Shown here piece after piece: positions 1 to 11,995 of a stretch of DNA of 64,000 bases. This DNA is from Cristatella mucedo (lineage: Eukaryota > Bryozoa > Phylactolaemata > Cristatellidae), in the NCBI GenBank assembly GCA_009760855.2, contig WPIO01000035.1, positions 2,474,001-2,538,000 on the forward strand, written 5' to 3'. How positions within the stretch are numbered: position 1 is the first letter of the stretch; the number at the start of each line of letters is the position of its first letter. Made by a program: the position numbers and the translations under genes. The notes beneath the pieces were generated by a model. The model saw only the letters and a program-made list of their open reading frames with translations, was not told the origin of the DNA and made no database searches.

Positions 1-2
1 TG

Positions 3-92
3 GCGGACGCTATTCAAGCTCACCTAGACCAGTGCGGCCGTCGCTGTGAGCGGCTTGACAGCGACCTGCTTGAGCTTGAGCGACGTAGAGAT
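3..92 (+). CDS. Possible partial coding exon at the window edge
   Basis: The frame starting at base 3 reads a charged, helix-like stretch (ADAIQAHLDQCGRRCERL and onward to an ELERRRDRM segment), which resembles a coiled coil more than random translation. The frame stays open to about base 215, but after about residue 31 it becomes low-quality sequence. An exon may therefore end near base 92 or later. No splice donor is convincing, I recognise no family, and the upstream part lies outside the window. It could equally be chance. Confidence 0.18.
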
Positions 93-270
93 AGAATGCA
101 AGGCCCTGGACACGTTCGAAGCACTCGGCGAGGCGCAGCAGACCTGCGCATCGCAGGGGGGGGGAAGAGCCCCCAGATGCCGCGATCTAGAGTCTTTATT
201 TTCTTTTTGTATTCCGGGAGCTAGCTGTCTTTATGTGTCGAGAGATGAACAACAGCGAGGAACGAGGGCA

Positions 271-304
<34 letters not shown>

Positions 305-971
305 GCTGAGGAAGTTGAGTACAGAAGGAGCATGTTTAGATAGAGAGGACGGAGCGAAGTCGAGCGGCGATAGGAGAGCGGTGCTTTCGAAGCAGATCGA
401 CCGCCTCCCGTCCAACTGGGAAGCCGTCGACGCGCAGCAGCAGCAGCAGCACCTCGCGAGCCCAACGCATATGCGAGCCTTCGCCTACCTTCGGGCTGTA
501 CGGCGACTCTCGAGCAGGCGACTGCAGGGCGGCGCGACACTCGACCTTGTGAGCTAGAAGTGCCGCCTTCTGCATTCAACGTGCGACCCGACTGGCTAGG
601 AAAACCTCATTGTTGCTGCGATCGCTGTGCGAGATAGCGCAATGCGGGCTCGTTCAGACGGCTGCGCTGCCGGTCGTGCGACAAGACGTGGCCCCCTTGG
701 TGCCAGCGTACTCCTTATCCCATTGTGCTCTCGAGTTAAGTAAGCAGAGACTTCTGACCAACAAGCCGACGATTTACTACGGTTACAGACGGGGTGCAGC
801 GGCTACTACGTCCGGGCAGATTTAGGCCGAAATCGCGGCGCCCGCGGCGGTGCTTGTATCGGCTGACACTTGACAAATACTGCTGAATGCAGCCACGAAC
901 CTTGTTTTACAACCGGTGCACGAAATGCGACTAAGGAACTGTCCGTTCATTAATCTAAATAATTTTTATTG
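93..971. other. GC-rich stretch without a recognised gene
   Basis: This stretch holds a (GGC)n tract and a short CAG run near 438-450. The apparent open frames overlap on both strands and give arginine-, serine- or alanine-rich translations typical of GC-rich noncoding DNA. I see no domain, tRNA or transposon here. Confidence 0.5.
271..304. repeat. (GGC)n trinucleotide microsatellite
   Basis: About 11 uninterrupted GGC units are visible. They would read as poly-alanine or poly-arginine/proline in short frames, none of which is a convincing gene. Confidence 0.95.
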
Positions 972-1503
<532 letters not shown>

Positions 1504-1645
1504 CTGGTTTGGCCGAGTGATTAAGGTGCTCGCCCCAATCAAGATCTGGCCGAGGTCATGGACTCGACCCCTGTGGCATACGTGAAGCGCCTGAAAAGAG
1601 ACTAAGTTCTCTTAGTGCGCTATATAAACGAATTATATTTTTATC
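1504..1645 (+). mobile_element. SINE family 2 (tRNA-derived), copy with LINE-A-like tail
   Basis: The head resembles a tRNA-Leu/Ser: GGCCGAGTGATTAAGG fits a pol III A box, and a decayed B box (GGACTCGACCCC) follows about 45 bases later. The body then reads GTGGCATACGTGAAG and ends in a tail AGCGCCTGAAAAGAGACT..GTTCTCTTAGTGCGCT that closely matches the LINE-A 3' stem-loop. The element ends in AATTATATTTTTAT. Family members with the same order occur at 26240, 33366, 42893 (minus), 45905 (minus) and 59310 (minus). Confidence 0.8.
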
Positions 1646-2344
1646 CCTGTATAAAAATCCCTAAATTAATTAAAGCAGGCGATGTGCCTGACAGAACGGG
1701 TGTCCTAGCAAATCAAATTAAACTAAAGACGATTGTCACCGGCTGGCTTTTGAACGCAAGAGCAGCTTTCAACAAAAGGTTGGCGAAGCCTGCGGGAATC
1801 AACCAATGAGCATCCGCTGTGGGAGAAAGTCGCACAAAGGCTGCCACAGGCTTTGGTACGCATATCAAATGGCTAACTTCCAGTTCTTTTCAGACTCGAG
1901 TTTTCAGATACGAGTCAGAAGAGTAAGACGATTCAGAAGTCCGTAGATTCAGACACGAGTCGGGCGAGACTTTTCAGATACGAGACAGAAACGAGATGCC
2001 CAGCAAAACCTAAATCAGCATGAGATACCACAGGGTGAGATGAAGACGAGACTTTAATTTTTATTTTCTTCTAGATTCTGAGATGCAGTTATTTCGGGCA
2101 CTCCGAGACAACAGAAACTAGAAACTAGAAACAATAACTCGGGGGTGAAAGCCTCGCCTGCAGCGCCGCTAGCGCTGTCTAAAAGGCGCACTGGTCCGTC
2201 TGCGTTGCTTCTTTCGCAGGCAAAAGTGAACTGGACTGACTCGAGGGTAATAAGGATTTCCGGGGAAAGCGGGCGGAAACGGCGCGACCTTAATAGAATC
2301 TGAGGGATAAATGCGAGCTCATTGACTCAGGCGGCACTCCACTG
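1646..2344. other. Intergenic DNA, nothing recognised
   Basis: A locally repetitive segment (CGAGTCAGA, CGAGTCGG and CGAGACAG variants between 1900 and 2000) looks like a decayed short-unit repeat. No gene is visible. Confidence 0.45.
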
Positions 2345-2367
2345 GAGAGAGAAAGAGAGAGGGAGAG

Positions 2368-2399
<32 letters not shown>

Positions 2400-2443
2400 G
2401 AGAATGAGAGAGAAGAGAAAGAGAAGAGAAGAGAACAGAGAGA
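2345..2443. repeat. GA-rich microsatellite
   Basis: An imperfect (GA)n tract with GAAA and GGGA interruptions. The open frames through it (RE/ER or SL repeats) are artefacts of the dinucleotide. Confidence 0.95.
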
Positions 2444-3694
2444 ACTTGCTTCGCTAGGTACGCCATTTGTTCGAAACCAATTACTTGCCCAGCGGAAAGG
2501 CCAGCAGCCCTCCGAATCGCTGCGTCAGAACGGCATAGAATTGGCAAAGAGGCAGCCGTGATTGCGAGCGCGTACTGAGAGCCAAGAGGCTGCTGATCAA
2601 ACAATGTCGGATCTCCACGATTGCGAAACGCAACGAACTCAATACGCCGTTGGAAGAGCGGCTATGCGCGGCGCAAAAGGCAAACAGCGACAGGCTTACC
2701 TCTGGTAAACAGAATCGTCGTCCTAACAAAAGGCTGCTCTGTTCAAAAGTTGCTCACACAAATTGCGGCGTTATGTTTCCGATTCGGTGTGCTAAGCGGG
2801 TGCGAAGTAATCTGCCGCCATGGCGGCTCTCTGAATACTAGCGGCGCGCGGCTCGAGCGCATCCAAGGCCGCTGCTGTCTGCTGCCGATCGGATCGGGAA
2901 AGGCCCCCGCCCCCGCCCCCGAGTAGCAAGCAGCAACCAGTCGCTGAACGAGCTCTTCGGTCCTTCGGTCGTCACGTGGGGACCCCACGTGACATCCGAA
3001 GGACCGGAGGGTTTTAGGGCTGGGGGCATAGTACGCAAACGACTGCAGCCGCACCGTGCGTAGCGCGAAGAAGAAGAGGAGCACGACAGGCGGCTTGGCG
3101 CCGCTCTCCGTTGCTGAAGCTCCGCCCTTGAAGCCCGTGCAGCAGTCTCCGTATGGACTTACCTGCCTCGCACTCCCCCCCCCCCACCACCGACGAACTG
3201 CCCGCTACCCCAATCCCTCACCTCAGCCTATTGACCGAGGCCTGAGTGGAAATCGCCAGATTCCGTATATCTTCGGGGCCGCGCTAGCAGACGAATCAGG
3301 CACCGGACGCCGTCTGGTATTAGCGTACGACGCACGACGTGCGCGCCCGCCGCTCGGCTAGCGCGAGCTACTTTAGCGATGCGCCGCTAGCACTTTGTTT
3401 CGAACGAGAATTTGGGTCTTGCTCGATATACGACAGGGTGCCAGCCATGACCAGTATTTCTCTGGCAAAGGGACGCCCAGAGAACACCTGGGATACGTAG
3501 CTACGCGATTAGTGCGTCGACCGCATGTGACTCGCTGACTTTTTCGCCTTAATTGGTAGAGATGTGTCGAGAGCAGTGGCGGCAGAACGGCTTGTCTGAG
3601 CCGATAGGCCGCCGAAAGGGGCAACGCAGTGGAACGATCGAGAGGTCAACGGGTTTCTCGCGCTAGCCAAACAGCTTCCCTGCTTTCTTACGCG
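2444..3694. other. GC-rich intergenic block
   Basis: CpG-rich DNA with C-runs (2905-2920, 3175-3185) and a long hairpin. Short open frames overlap on both strands with no recognisable domain, so no gene is called. Confidence 0.45.
2958..3006. repeat. 49-bp near-perfect hairpin with two CACGTG boxes
   Basis: Outer arms CGGTCCTTCGG (2958-2968) and CCGAAGGACCG (2996-3006) pair fully. Inner arms GTCACGTGGGG (2971-2981) and CCCCACGTGAC (2983-2993) pair fully around a single A. Only two base pairs between the arms mismatch. Each inner arm holds a CACGTG E-box. Confidence 0.93.
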
Positions 3695-3802
3695 CGATCA
3701 GGCCCGATCGAGGCCACTAGCTGGTGGCCGCGATCAGGCCCGATCGAGGCCACTAGCTGGCGGCCGCAATCAGGCCCGATCGAGGCCACTAGCTGGCGGT
3801 TG
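3695..3802. repeat. 36-bp minisatellite, three units
   Basis: Three head-to-tail units begin at 3695, 3731 and 3767, each starting CRATCAGGCCCGATCGAGGC, with one to a few differences. There are no unique spacers, so this is not a CRISPR array. Confidence 0.95.
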
Positions 3803-4099
3803 CGCTTTCGCGCTCTCGTCGCTTTGCCCGACAACGACCGACCGGACTTGCTGCGCGCCCCTCCCTTCGAATTGATCCCGCAGCTAATGCTTGGGCGGCG
3901 GCGGCGCTGCGGCTTCGGCCTCATCGAAGAGTGCATCCGGTCCCACGAGCCGATGGGGAGGTAATGCAGCAGGCGGATCGCTGAGATAGGACCTCGAGGA
4001 CGAATAGCAGGGCTCGCCCCTAGGGCTTGGCTCCTTCGTGCCTAGGTGAACGGCTGTGAGGGTTTCGACCTCGGCTCCCCCTTCTCTCGCGACGATAAA
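3803..4099. other. GC-rich spacer
   Basis: Continuation of the GC-rich block between the minisatellite and the 71-bp duplication. No feature recognised. Confidence 0.45.
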
Positions 4100-4241
4100 T
4101 TAGCTCCGCCGTTCTTTCACTTGTGATGGAAGCTCCCATCTTAATCCGTCCGTATACGATCCGGGGTCTATTAGCTCCGCCGTTCTTTCACTTGTGATGG
4201 AAGCTCCCATCTTAATCCGTCCGTATACGATCCGGGGTCTG
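4100..4241. repeat. 71-bp tandem duplication
   Basis: Unit TTAGCTCCGCCGTTCTTTCA... occupies 4100-4170 and is repeated with essentially no change at 4171-4241. The identity indicates a recent duplication. Confidence 0.95.
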
Positions 4242-4315
4242 AGCGCAAGACTACAGCGCTCGCACTTCACGACCCAGGTCTTGAGTCCCGCGGCTGGCAA
4301 TCCTTTGTTACCCAC

Positions 4316-4342
4316 TGCTAGCTGGCTGGCTGGCTGGCTGGT
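4316..4342. repeat. (CTGG)n tetranucleotide tract
   Basis: About six CTGG units directly follow AACCACTGCTAG-type sequence downstream of the 71-bp duplication. Confidence 0.9.
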
Positions 4343-4399
4343 AGCCGATCGGTATCGTCGCTAAGGGACTCCTATCGCTATAGGAACGAGGCTGTTGAA

Positions 4400-4745
4400 T
4401 CGGGCGCTACCTTTGCCTTGCATCTGGCGACTACAGCTTTCGTTCTGCTGCTCCTAGATTATGGAACTCAATTTCGCAATACCTGCGTAACGACATATTC
4501 CTTCCACACGCTGTCGCCTATGGCACTTTCTTTCCAGCCGTCCGACACTGCTATTCTTTTACACTTACTTTCTCGACTGCCCTCGTGACTCAGCTACGCT
4601 TCTCAATTCCTGTTTGTTGCACGAGACTAAGTCTATTGGCTACCCTATGCACGCCGAAAGCCGCTAAAGACTTTTAGCGCGCTATAGAAAATTCACCAGC
4701 TTAACAACCGCGTAGTCTTTGTGAATTTGAAGCGGACATTGGTTG
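4400..4745 (+). mobile_element. LINE family B, 3'-end fragment
   Basis: The segment near 4448-4500 translates to a decayed APRLWNS..QYLRN motif, the C-terminal signature of CR1/L2-type reverse transcriptase ORFs. The following 200 bases and the tail (GAGACTAAGTCTATTGGCTACC... CGAAAGCCGC) align base for base with the LINE-B copy at 58494-58750. It is 5' truncated and not coding. Confidence 0.7.
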
Positions 4746-5061
4746 ATGTGCAGATGCTGCAGAATTTAAGTGTACGATAGATGCACAAATAATTTAATTT
4801 CGAAGGGATTGTAAGTGTCGGCTCGCACTAGGGTCTGTGTTATGGCATTCGACATTCAATGGCATCTGTCTCTGTATTCCACTAGCATCAACCGGAAGTA
4901 GTCGAATTAAAACCGGTAATCGAGACTCTGGCGAAAGGATCAGATACATGACTATTTAGTATAAGAAACCCCTGGTTGCCAAGGTAACAAGGTCCTTTTA
5001 CTCTTACCCAAGTGGTAAGAATATCGTTGTCGTACTTTATGGGTGTATGTGTCTGCGTCAA
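4746..5061. other. Intergenic DNA, nothing recognised
   Basis: AT-richer sequence without a coding or repeat signature that I can identify. Confidence 0.45.
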
Positions 5062-5200
5062 TAGATCCATACAGCCACAAAGACTAGCTAGGTGTTATAC
5101 TGATTGGGTTTTCTATATCTCACTCAAAGCCCTGGCGGCTTTCGAGATTTGTTTGGTAGCCAACCGCCTTCATCTCATGGAAAAAGAAAAATTGAGAAGT
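5062..5200 (-). mobile_element. LINE family B tail fragment, reverse orientation
   Basis: CCACAAAGACTAGCTAGG near 5077 and the later GGCTTTCGAG..GGTAGCCAAC..CTTCATCTCATG match, in order, the reverse-strand LINE-B 3' end seen at 58795-58930. Only the tail region survives. Confidence 0.55.
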
Positions 5201-5574
5201 ACAAACGGCTTTTTAAAAGTGAAAGAAGACAAAATTTAAATTATTTTCCAATGAGGATCTAAGGGCCTGAGTAGGCTTAGAATTGTGAAGCAGTTTAGCT
5301 AGCTATAATAGAGCCATATCGTGTTTGGTCTTGCGTATGCGAATCCAAAGTTTGCTCTTTGTTCGTCGATCGACCGGGAGCCATCGCAGCTACTTTAGCA
5401 AAGGAGACTCGTTGCTGAATTTTTAGCTTGAATTTAGTTTGTAATGAATCCTGCTGTAGCCTCATTAATCAGCTGTAGAGGCTTACAGTTCTGAATAAAA
5501 CTTGTAAACAATATGCAGTCTTCGAAGAAAACAACGAAGTAACTTGATGATGGTCGCATCTTGATGATAGTCCA
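5201..5574. other. Intergenic DNA, nothing recognised
   Basis: AT-rich sequence, no gene or repeat recognised. Confidence 0.45.
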
Positions 5575-5905
5575 CCTTGACCGCCTCTCATCTTGTGTGG
5601 GCATCACTGGCATTGCACAGCAATGGTTTAGAATCTAAGTCGGTAGGAGACTCTAGAATACTGATGTAACCCGGCAAGATTATCCGAGGAAACCACTGAG
5701 GTACGGGGTAACTCGGGGCTCGGTGCTTGGTCATTGTCTTTTCACAAGTTATAATCTGACACCGTGCTTTTCACCATATTGACATGACTTTCGCCACTGG
5801 CCATATAGTCGTACTTCTTTTACAGCATGTATAGTGTATCTACAAAGAAGTCAAGTTCTCTGAGGGCGCTGTGCAAATGCATTATCATTATTATTTTTGT
5901 TATTT
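5575..5905 (+). mobile_element. LINE family A, deleted fragment
   Basis: 5575-5760 aligns with the reverse transcriptase core of the copy at 7255-7450 (CGCCTCTCATCT..GGGCATCACTGGCA through to the TTTTCACA..TATA segment), with stops and deletions. It then jumps to a LINE-A 3' tail (AAGAAGTCAAGTTCTCTGAG...GCATTATCATTATTATT, 5840-5900). The C-terminal region between them is missing, an internally deleted copy. Confidence 0.75.
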
Positions 5906-6029
5906 TGGTTGAACTACAGCACCGCCAATTATACGGGCAAAGTAATTTATTCATGCAGTACCTTGTCATGTCCAACAAAGAATAGGCACCTATATAAAAA
6001 TATTTCACGATGGTTTGACGTAACTTTTA

Positions 6030-8572
6030 CGCTTATAACATGAATCTATTTTTTAAAAGTATTCCAACTCAGGCATATACAACAAGTAGTTGCCATGCAG
6101 TTATTACCATATCCTGCTTATCTGACCACATACAGATCTCATTCAATCTACAGTGTGTGCCCACCTTCTCCTCTAAAATAACCTGTGAATCGCTAACCTC
6201 AAAATCCTTGACATCGATGCTGTCCGTGCGAGAATATCTGCTTCACCTCTGCTGTCAGTCCTCCCTCGGATCTGTCATCATTGGTAGATAGCTACAACAC
6301 GACACTAGCTGACACGCTCGACGAGTTTGCACCTCTGACAAAGCGCACTGTGCGCCCCCACCCAGACGGCCTATGGTTTACCACAGACATTAAACTAGCC
6401 AGGTCTACTAAGCGCAAGTTTGAAAAAGCATACAAAAGATCAGGACTGACTGTCCATCGACAGGCATATGAAGACTACTGTAGGTCGTACCAATCGATCC
6501 TAGCAAAGGCCAAGTCTAGCTTCTATAAAAACATTGTTGAATCACAGATGCACAATCCAAAAATTCTTATGTCGACGATCAACTATCTCCTCAACTGCTC
6601 CCAGATAATCTCCTTACCTGACGATCCTTGTGATGATCTAGCCGATCGCTTCTCTCGATTCTTTGTGCAGAAGATAGACAAGATCAGAGAGTCCATCCCT
6701 GCGATGATAACATCCCCACTAGATTGCTGTTCCCCGATTCCTGGCTGCACCTCAATGTCTACATTTAAGCAGGTCACGAGTGATCTAGTCCTGAAGTTCG
6801 AATCCCAATCAAAGAAGACAGCAAGTCCTCTGGACCCTATTCCCACTGTCCTGCTCTTACGTTGCATTGATCTGCTGCTGCCATGCATAACTAACATCAT
6901 TAATATGTCATTAGCCTCAGGTCATGTCCCAGCACCTTTCAAAAAAGCTGTAGTCAGGCCACTTCTCAAGAAAACGACACTAGACCAAGAGAACTTCAGC
7001 AACTACCGCCCAGTCTCCTTCTACCTTTCCTATCAAAGACACTGGAACGGGCCGTGGCGGACCAGCTGAACTCATATATTGTAACTTCAAACCTTGCTAG
7101 TATGTTCCAGTCTGGCTTTAGAGCTAATCACTCCAAAGAGTCAGCATTGCTTAGGGTATACAACGACCTACTTAGGAATGCAGACATGGTATAGTGTCTC
7201 TGCTTGTTTTGCTCAATCTTTCGGCAGCTTTTGATACCATCGATCACAAAGTTCCTCTAGAGCGCCTCTCATCTCGCCTGGGCATCACTGGCACTGCTCT
7301 GCAATGGTTCAGGTCCTACCTCAGTGGGAGACTCCAGAATATTGACGTGAATGGACAAAGATCATCCGAGGTACCTCTGAAATATGGGGTACGGCAGGGC
7401 TCCGTGCTAGGTCCGGTTCTTTTCACAGTTTATACTCTCCCTCTTGCTGATATAATTGCTAAGCACAATCTAGGCTTTCACTTCTATGCGGATGACACAC
7501 GGTTGTACCTTTGAATTGATCCTTCCCAACCTTCGAGCACCTCAAATTCTCTAAACTCACTCACTGCATGTTTTCGTGACATCCGCACATGGATGGCAGC
7601 AAATTTTCTAAAACTAAGCGATGATGAAACAAACTTACTAGTTATGGGAAAACCCAGTGTGATTCAGAAATTGGAACGGCTGACGCTCAAAATCGGCTCT
7701 GCCAGCATATCTCCAGTTGAATCAGCTCAAAATCTAGGTGTCATGTTCCAAAGCGACCTCTCGCTAGACGACCACATCAGCTCCACAGTCAAATCTTCTT
7801 ACTTTCAGCTACATAACATTGCTAAAATTCGGGCTTGTTTAGATAAGGATACTACGTCTAAGTTGGTCCATGCATTCGTGACATCCCGTCTCAACTTCTG
7901 CAACTCACTGCTTACTGGCCTACCGGCATGTGCGATCAGGCGCTTGCAGCTGGTGCAAAACTCCGCAGCTAGGCTTGTCTGTCGTGAGCGTCGCAGTTGC
8001 CACATCACACTACTTCTCGCCGACCTGCACTGGCTACCAGTCAAGCAACGGGTTGACTTCAAGGTTTTGTCGCTCACTTTTAGGTCACTTCATTCTTTGG
8101 CTCCAGCCTATCTCTCAGATCTACTCCCCCACCAGGCCAAGCATCGTACCACCCGCTTTTCGGAATCCAACAGTTTACCAATACCTCCTACAAACCTCAA
8201 ATCCTTTGGAGACCGTGCATTTAGTTTGTATGCTCCCAAAGCCAGGAACTCCCTCCCGACTTGCGTCAGAACATCCCCTGACTTTGACCACTTTTAAAAA
8301 GAACTTGAAAACACCTATTTATGACAGCATTTAGTGAGTCCCTGTGATTCGTCTTTCATGTGCTTATGCGTACTGACTATGTGCATGCTGCCACTAACCA
8401 CACTTGCATGCTGACCCTGTGCATGTCACCCCTAACCATGTTATTCATGTTGTTTATGAAGCATGATGTTACTTAACATTCAATTGCGCTTCCCTTTGCA
8501 GCAGATGTAAAGCGCCTAGAAATAGATTGAGTTCTCTGAAGGTGCTTTATCAAGTGCATTATTATTATTATA
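6030..8572 (+). mobile_element. LINE family A, longest plus-strand copy (CR1/L2-like)
   Basis: The order is: the end of an endonuclease domain (..CLSDHIQISFNL near 6112-6155), linker with the DEFAPLTKRTV signature, reverse transcriptase, C-terminal region with LHWLPV and NSLPTCV motifs, a 3' UTR, a stem-loop tail and (ATT)n ending at 8572. The start is 5' truncated inside the endonuclease. The clade assignment (jockey superfamily, CR1/L2-like) is from motifs only. Confidence 0.88.
6281..8337 (+). pseudogene. LINE-A ORF2 reverse transcriptase, broken
   Basis: The protein would copy LINE RNA into DNA at a nicked target. Frame 2 is open to 7069 (linker, then RT block with PLDPIPT and FKKAVVRPLLKK). 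A frameshift between about 7030 and 7190 moves it to frame 3, which holds LLVLLNLSAAFDTIDH, LQWFRSYLSGR, GVRQGSVLGPVLF and the catalytic YADD box at 7485-7496. One in-frame TGA follows at 7512-7514, after which frame 3 stays open to 8297 (KIRACLDKDTTSKLVHAF, LHWLPVKQ, FGDRAFSLYAPK). The ancestral end is either the TAA near 8297 or, one frame over, the stop after YDSI at 8334. The catalytic aspartates remain, but two disruptions make this copy inactive. Confidence 0.85.
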
Positions 8573-9454
8573 GTTAATGGTCTTGGAAATTCACCGGAAG
8601 TTACAGTGTTTTAATGTAAGGTGGGTTCGAGTGTCTGCAGGCCTAGCTGGTCATCGTGGCCCTACTGTTGGACACTGACTCAAACCTCCGACCTGGGTCG
8701 GGAAGTGCCCGTACCTTAGCTTCAGTCTCTTCCAGTTGCTGACTTCGTCGCAAGTGAAGCGTTCGTTGAGCTTTCGCAGCACGATGCTCCCTGAGTTTCT
8801 TCTTCAGTCAGTTCCTGTGGAAGAGCTCGTCGTTCGCAATGTTTCCTTTGAGTTTCGGCATTACATTCGGCTGCTTGTTTTCCTCTGCTGTTTTTACTAC
8901 TTTTTGTCTGCGATAGTCACGCAATTATTCTACTGGCTTAGGTCTTTTTTCCGGATCCGTGGCTATGGAATACTCGCTCGTCCACAGTGGTGGGTGGTTA
9001 GCGAAGGTTTTATATGGAAAATTCTTTGAAGCTCTCGAGACTCTTTCGCGTCGTTGTAGCGGCCATACAACCAAAATTGGTTGCCTCTTCTCAAAGAACT
9101 TCTCGAATCTGCCATGCCGACAAGTTTCTATGGCTTCTATGCACGATAACAATTTTATATTCAATCATTGTATTCACTTAATTTTAAAGCCTGTTGGCAC
9201 CCTGACCATTGGGGAGTCTCGAGAGCTATCGCATGTAGTTTCACTTCACTAATCTCTGCAAAAAATAAAAATCCTAATTCGAAATAATTAATCGTGGGGA
9301 GTAAAAGAACGCAATGTAAAGGAACTAAGGTACTCAAACCTTATAAAATTGGTAAAATATAATTGTGAAAAGAAATAAAATAGTGTCATCAATCAGTAAG
9401 ACTTGAAGCTGGTCCTAAATCTAATACATTTAGACAAGCTATACATTGATAGAA

Positions 9455-9455
<1 letters not shown>
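8573..9455. other. Intergenic DNA with a SINE-1-like relic near 8680-8722
   Basis: CTCAAACCTCCGACCTGGGT...CGTACCTTAGC resembles the reverse complement of the SINE-1 head. A 97-codon frame (8736-9029) has one hydrophobic segment (LLVFLCCFYYFLSAIV), but I recognise no family and see no supporting exons, so no gene is called. Confidence 0.4.
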
Positions 9456-9526
<71 letters not shown>

Positions 9527-9528
9527 AT
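9456..9528. repeat. (TA)n(GT)n compound microsatellite
   Basis: A TA run from 9456 to about 9504 is followed by a GT run to 9528. Confidence 0.97.
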
Positions 9529-10319
9529 AAGATAGAAGTTCTGGCTATAATTTAAAAGCATAGACTACCAGGAGCGATTCAAGAATTGAAAGAAATAATC
9601 ATTTGACCTAAAACTAGAAATAGGATGGTGAAGAGAATTCTTAGGGATGACACTGGAAATAAAGGCAGCTGTGAATATTGATTGGAACGGCACGCTCTGT
9701 TACGGATCATGAACTAATAGCCTTGGGCACAAACACGGCACACACAGCGGTTGCTAGTCCTCACGTGTGGACCACTGATGCACGCGAAGCTTGAGCTTGA
9801 GAGTATGGCCGACAAATCGTACAAGCTGCACCGATAGGCGCAGGCTTGCAGATGATCACAGAGCACTGCACCTATCAACGCCCATACCTGAATAAAAAAA
9901 AAAGTACTCGTCGTAAAGTTGTCTAGTCCACAGCCACACGAGCTACTACTAAATAATAAAGGGGAAAGTCCGAGGGTTTTGGAGTTATTACCCCGCCCAT
10001 ATGGGATTGATCTCCCTTAAAGCGCATGTATCGATCATTCTTATGAACCAGTGGACCAATCGGTATGCACATTGGCACAAGAAATAAGGGTTTCCGATGA
10101 ACTGCAAGAGTCGAGGTTACACTTTTCACTGGTTTTCGACCAAACATGGCCATCTTGCTCGATCAACAGATTCCATACATGACCGTTAGGATATGCCATT
10201 ACCCTAAAAAATGCAGGACACCGGGCAAATCATAATCGTAATTCTAAACAGGTAAAAATTACTTTTCAAACTGTTGATACATCCGTAAAATCAAGTGCAA
10301 GGACATTTAAAGTCATGTT
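9529..10319. other. Intergenic DNA, nothing recognised
   Basis: Mixed-composition sequence; no gene, RNA or transposon identified. Confidence 0.45.
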
Positions 10320-10473
10320 GGCCGTTATTGCCCAGGAGGTAAGGTGCTCGCTCTTCACCAATGAGGATGTGGGTTCGAATCCTACAGTTGGCGATCCCTT
10401 ATTGCCAACTGCAAGCAATGATGATAGCCGTTAAGGCTCTTCTTTCGCTATACAAACAAGACTATTAAATAAG

Positions 10474-10474
<1 letters not shown>
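10320..10474 (+). mobile_element. SINE family 1 (tRNA-derived)
   Basis: A tRNA-like head (GCCGTTATTGCCCAGGAGGT) carries a perfect B box, GGGTTCGAATCC, at 10371-10382. It is followed by the family body (GGCGATCCCTTATTGCCAAC..GATAGCCGTTAAGGCTCTTC) and the 3' end ACTATTAAATAAGCTA. The last bases run directly into a TA microsatellite of about 320 bases. Other members: 20311, 28001, 29976, 40801, 43148, 60523 (all minus) and 61290 (plus). Confidence 0.85.

Positions 10475-11325
<851 letters not shown>

Positions 11326-11386
<61 letters not shown>
11326..11386. repeat. (TA)n microsatellite flanked by an inverted TCTTTGT/ACAAAGA pair
   Basis: A TA run of about 60 bases lies between ATATCTTTGTG and TACAAAGATTCGATAT, so the array sits at the centre of a short inverted repeat. 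Confidence 0.95.
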
Positions 11387-11388
<2 letters not shown>

Positions 11389-11689
11389 AAGATTCGATAT
11401 AGACGAGAGCTGGCTGGAATGCTGCGGAAGCCCGACGAATCGCATATTCTAACATTCAAGTTGATTGGATAGCTATTATCGAAGGTATCATAACTGCAAG
11501 ATACAAGGACCAGCAGTTGACGAGGGCGGGCTATGTCTCTCTGTCGTTGTGTGAGGGGGTTAATTACGGCAAGCTAGACAAGCAGGCTAGTACTGTGAAT
11601 CACACAAACAATTCACTAAAATTGATTAATACACACCTTTAGGACTTACTCTACCTTACAAGACCATTCGAATTGAAGTGTTACTGTGA
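11387..11689. other. Intergenic DNA, nothing recognised
   Basis: No feature identified. Confidence 0.45.
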
Positions 11690-11995
11690 CTCCGGCAGCG
11701 GCAGATCTAGGGAGTCTCTCGGAGGCACAATCGTGGAGATACACGGTACACGGGACTCTCAATCGCTATTCCCCTCAAAGCGTATATACATGGGGGCTAC
11801 ATATATCTACATATAAGAGAATCTGGAGAATTACCGGCGCTGAGGAATGCCCCTAAGTCAGGGAATATAGCTGCATGGGGTAATGTCCCGTACATTAGAG
11901 GCAGGACCCTGCGCTGTACCAATTGCCTAACCATTGGCCGCAGGCGAGACGTTCGTGGTAATTACAACCGCAGCAAGTACACAACATCCCTACCC
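11690..11995 (+). repeat. Unclassified dispersed repeat, copy 1
   Basis: Blocks GGCAGATCTAGGGAGT, CCCCTCAAAGCGTATATA, CGTACATTAGAGGCAGGACC, CAATTGCCTAACCATTGGC and AATTACAACCGCAGCA occur in the same order at 14440-14785. The copies are diverged and I do not recognise the family. In this copy the TA-seed position holds only a short TATATACATGG..TACATATATC segment. Confidence 0.8.

Noticed and set aside
3695-3802. CRISPR-like array of 36-bp repeats
   Set aside because: The three units are directly adjacent with no spacers and the genome is eukaryotic.
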